Shown one piece after another: positions 62,647 through 64,000 of a stretch of DNA of 64,000 nucleotides. Source of the stretch: Lachancea dasiensis (taxonomy: Eukaryota > Ascomycota > Saccharomycetes > Saccharomycetales > Saccharomycetaceae); the NCBI GenBank assembly GCA_900074725.1, contig LT598454.1, positions 998,854 through 1,062,853 of the forward strand. Reading direction: 5' to 3'. A model generated the notes under the pieces. The model was not told the DNA's origin. It ran no database searches and saw only the letters and a program-made list of their open reading frames with translations. The position numbers and the translations under genes are program-made. Every line of letters begins with the position of its first letter. Position 1 is the stretch's first letter.

Positions 62647-63591
62647 ATGACCTTCACAAAGCTAGTAATAGCTGGGAGTACTGGCCTCTTGGCTGACGAA
62701 ATCTTACCTGTCATAATTAATTCTACTAAACCCAAATTTGACGTAACTCTACTGACACACAGCAATGGTGGGAGGAACACTGCGTTCCCTGACGTCAAGA
62801 CCGTTTCCGTTGACTATAACGACCACAAATCCCTTGTACGTGCTGTGGCTGGTGCCGACGCTATTATATCACTTGTATCTGTTAAATTCAATAAGATAGT
62901 TGATTTACAACTACTCAGGGCTGCTCAGGACGCAGGGGTCCGTCGAATTTTTCCATCAGAGTACACGATAGATGTCCTTCATCCTGCGGCTGAACCTCTT
63001 TTGAAATCCGACAACGAAGAATGGAGGGATATTCCATCGCCCGCAAATGTTGCTCGTGAATTTTTAGCCCTTGCTGAGGAAGAAGGGCCTACGAGCTTCA
63101 CGACGCTTGTCCCATCCACGTTTATTGATCACTGGCTAAGAGGATCATTTGGAATGTTCGAGCCGAAAGCTAAGAAGATTGCGGTTCGTGATGGTGGGAA
63201 TCATTATTTTACTGGTTGTTCATTGCCTTTCATCGCGGCTAGTCTTCTGGCCGTGCTGCAAATGGATGAAGAATCGACAAAGAACAAACGCATTCACATT
63301 AGTGAGGTGCGTGCGTCGCTAAATGAAATTACTGATGCATTTGAAGAAGTAACGGGGGACAAGTTTGAGAGAATCCCTGTCAGTTCTGAATCTATGTTTG
63401 AGCAACGAAAGAAGATTTTTGCAGCTGGGGACATTGCTACAGCTCTCTACTTCGGTGTTTACATTACTGCATTCAACGGTTGTGGTGCGGGAGACCTGAA
63501 GGATGGCTTGCTTTTCGATGGAGATGGTTACCTCCGTCTGGAGAGAAGAACTCTCAAGGATATTGTGTCTGAGGCCGTTCAGAAAGCTTAA
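62647..63591 (+). CDS. NmrA/isoflavone-reductase-like NAD(P)-binding protein
   Basis: A 314-residue atypical short-chain dehydrogenase-like protein. The N-terminal Rossmann signature is LVIAGSTGLLADEIL (GxTGxxA, residues 9-15), followed by VTLLTHSNGG and ADAIISLVS. RRIFPSEYTIDV at residues 100-112 is the SEY-type block typical of the isoflavone reductase/NmrA-like group of filamentous fungi. The C-terminal half forms the variable substrate lobe (STFIDHWLRGSFGMF, TGCSLPFIAASLLAVLQ). It looks intact. I know no close S. cerevisiae counterpart; such genes often sit in accessory or subtelomeric regions. Substrate and whether it is an enzyme or a redox sensor are unknown. Confidence 0.85.
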   Translation: MTFTKLVIAGSTGLLADEILPVIINSTKPKFDVTLLTHSNGGRNTAFPDVKTVSVDYNDHKSLVRAVAGADAIISLVSVKFNKIVDLQLLRAAQDAGVRRIFPSEYTIDVLHPAAEPLLKSDNEEWRDIPSPANVAREFLALAEEEGPTSFTTLVPSTFIDHWLRGSFGMFEPKAKKIAVRDGGNHYFTGCSLPFIAASLLAVLQMDEESTKNKRIHISEVRASLNEITDAFEEVTGDKFERIPVSSESMFEQRKKIFAAGDIATALYFGVYITAFNGCGAGDLKDGLLFDGDGYLRLERRTLKDIVSEAVQKA

Positions 63592-64000
63592 CTTTCCCAA
63601 AGTAGCTGGCAGATCAAGTTGTGAAAAACAACAGTAAGGTAGAAGCCTCTCGGTTTTTTCATGAAGTTTTTTAGTCTACAGTATGACCTTTTATACCCTC
63701 TATAGCAGATAACTTCGCAAGTTGCAGTCTGTTCATCAACAAATCAGATAGGGCGCTGATCGCTCGCGACAACGGTGGTATGATGTCAAATTTTAATGCT
63801 AGAATATCCAATATATATTTTATCCCTTTATTAGTTGCTGGAGGAGCTAAGCTTCAGGTAAGCCGATTTTAGTTTATCTGCAGTTAGGATTTTTAAAAAT
63901 CGTGCATGCTCAAGGTGTATCGAGTAAGGTTCTGAACTATCCTGTTAAATTCCCAGTGTCGACATTAGTATTTATTGAGGCGAATCGGGCTCATTAGTAG
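63592..64000. other. Right-edge sequence without a recognised gene
   Basis: About 400 bases downstream of the NmrA-like gene, A+T rich. I see no gene start or repeat before the window ends, and no telomeric repeat tract. Confidence 0.5.

Overview
This window is nuclear DNA from a budding yeast of the Saccharomycetaceae that branched off before the whole-genome duplication. Nearly every gene has a recognisable Saccharomyces cerevisiae counterpart. Genes that sit on two separate S. cerevisiae chromosomes alternate here in one line: RBG2, YIP1, MSM1, PSD2, LSO2, PUS6, PEX35, CLC1, TRS65 and MRPS35 (chr VII) with BBC1, MPS3, TPH3, CCT3 and MAD3 (chr X), then ARG5,6, MOT2, ICL1 and THO1 (chr V) with SNP1, VHR1 and YIL055C (chr IX). 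BUB1 and MAD3 are one fused gene. Lachancea, Zygosaccharomyces/Torulaspora or Kluyveromyces-type yeasts all fit; the genus cannot be fixed from sequence reading alone.

Layout. 1-6444: partial APL1 (AP-2 adaptor), then SSK1 (osmostress response regulator), NSE1 (SMC5/6), PAM18 (mitochondrial import), RLP24 (60S biogenesis) and a TEN1-like telomere gene. 6604-8204: a rearrangement junction holding a gene scrap, a THI5-type thiamine pyrimidine synthase and tRNA-Ser(AGA). 8653-31543: RBG2, YIP1, MSM1, POL31, PSD2, LSO2, a probable PET130, PUS6, BBC1, PEX35, CLC1, TRS65, MRPS35. 32598-41683: MPS3, TPH3, CCT3, fused BUB1/MAD3. 42012-58257: ARG5,6, an ElaA-type acetyltransferase of bacterial character, SNP1, MOT2, RGI1, an intron-containing tRNA-Ser(UGA), ICL1, VHR1, a YIL055C-position gene and THO1. 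58258-64000: sparse, accessory-looking DNA with a decayed aminotransferase gene and an NmrA-like oxidoreductase.

Most genes are housekeeping and not co-transcribed; some promoters show shared regulation (RRPE and PAC upstream of RLP24, Gcn4-type sites upstream of ARG5,6, stress elements upstream of RGI1).

The main new observations are two spliceosomal introns in genes that are uninterrupted in S. cerevisiae. POL31 has a 78-nt intron with GTACGT, TACTAAC and an unusual AAG 3' splice site. MRPS35 has a 266-nt intron with GTATGT, TACTAAC and CAG. A tRNA-Ser(UGA) also carries a 19-nt intron and an A1:U72 pair. No CRISPR array, centromere, or LTR or viral element was recognised.
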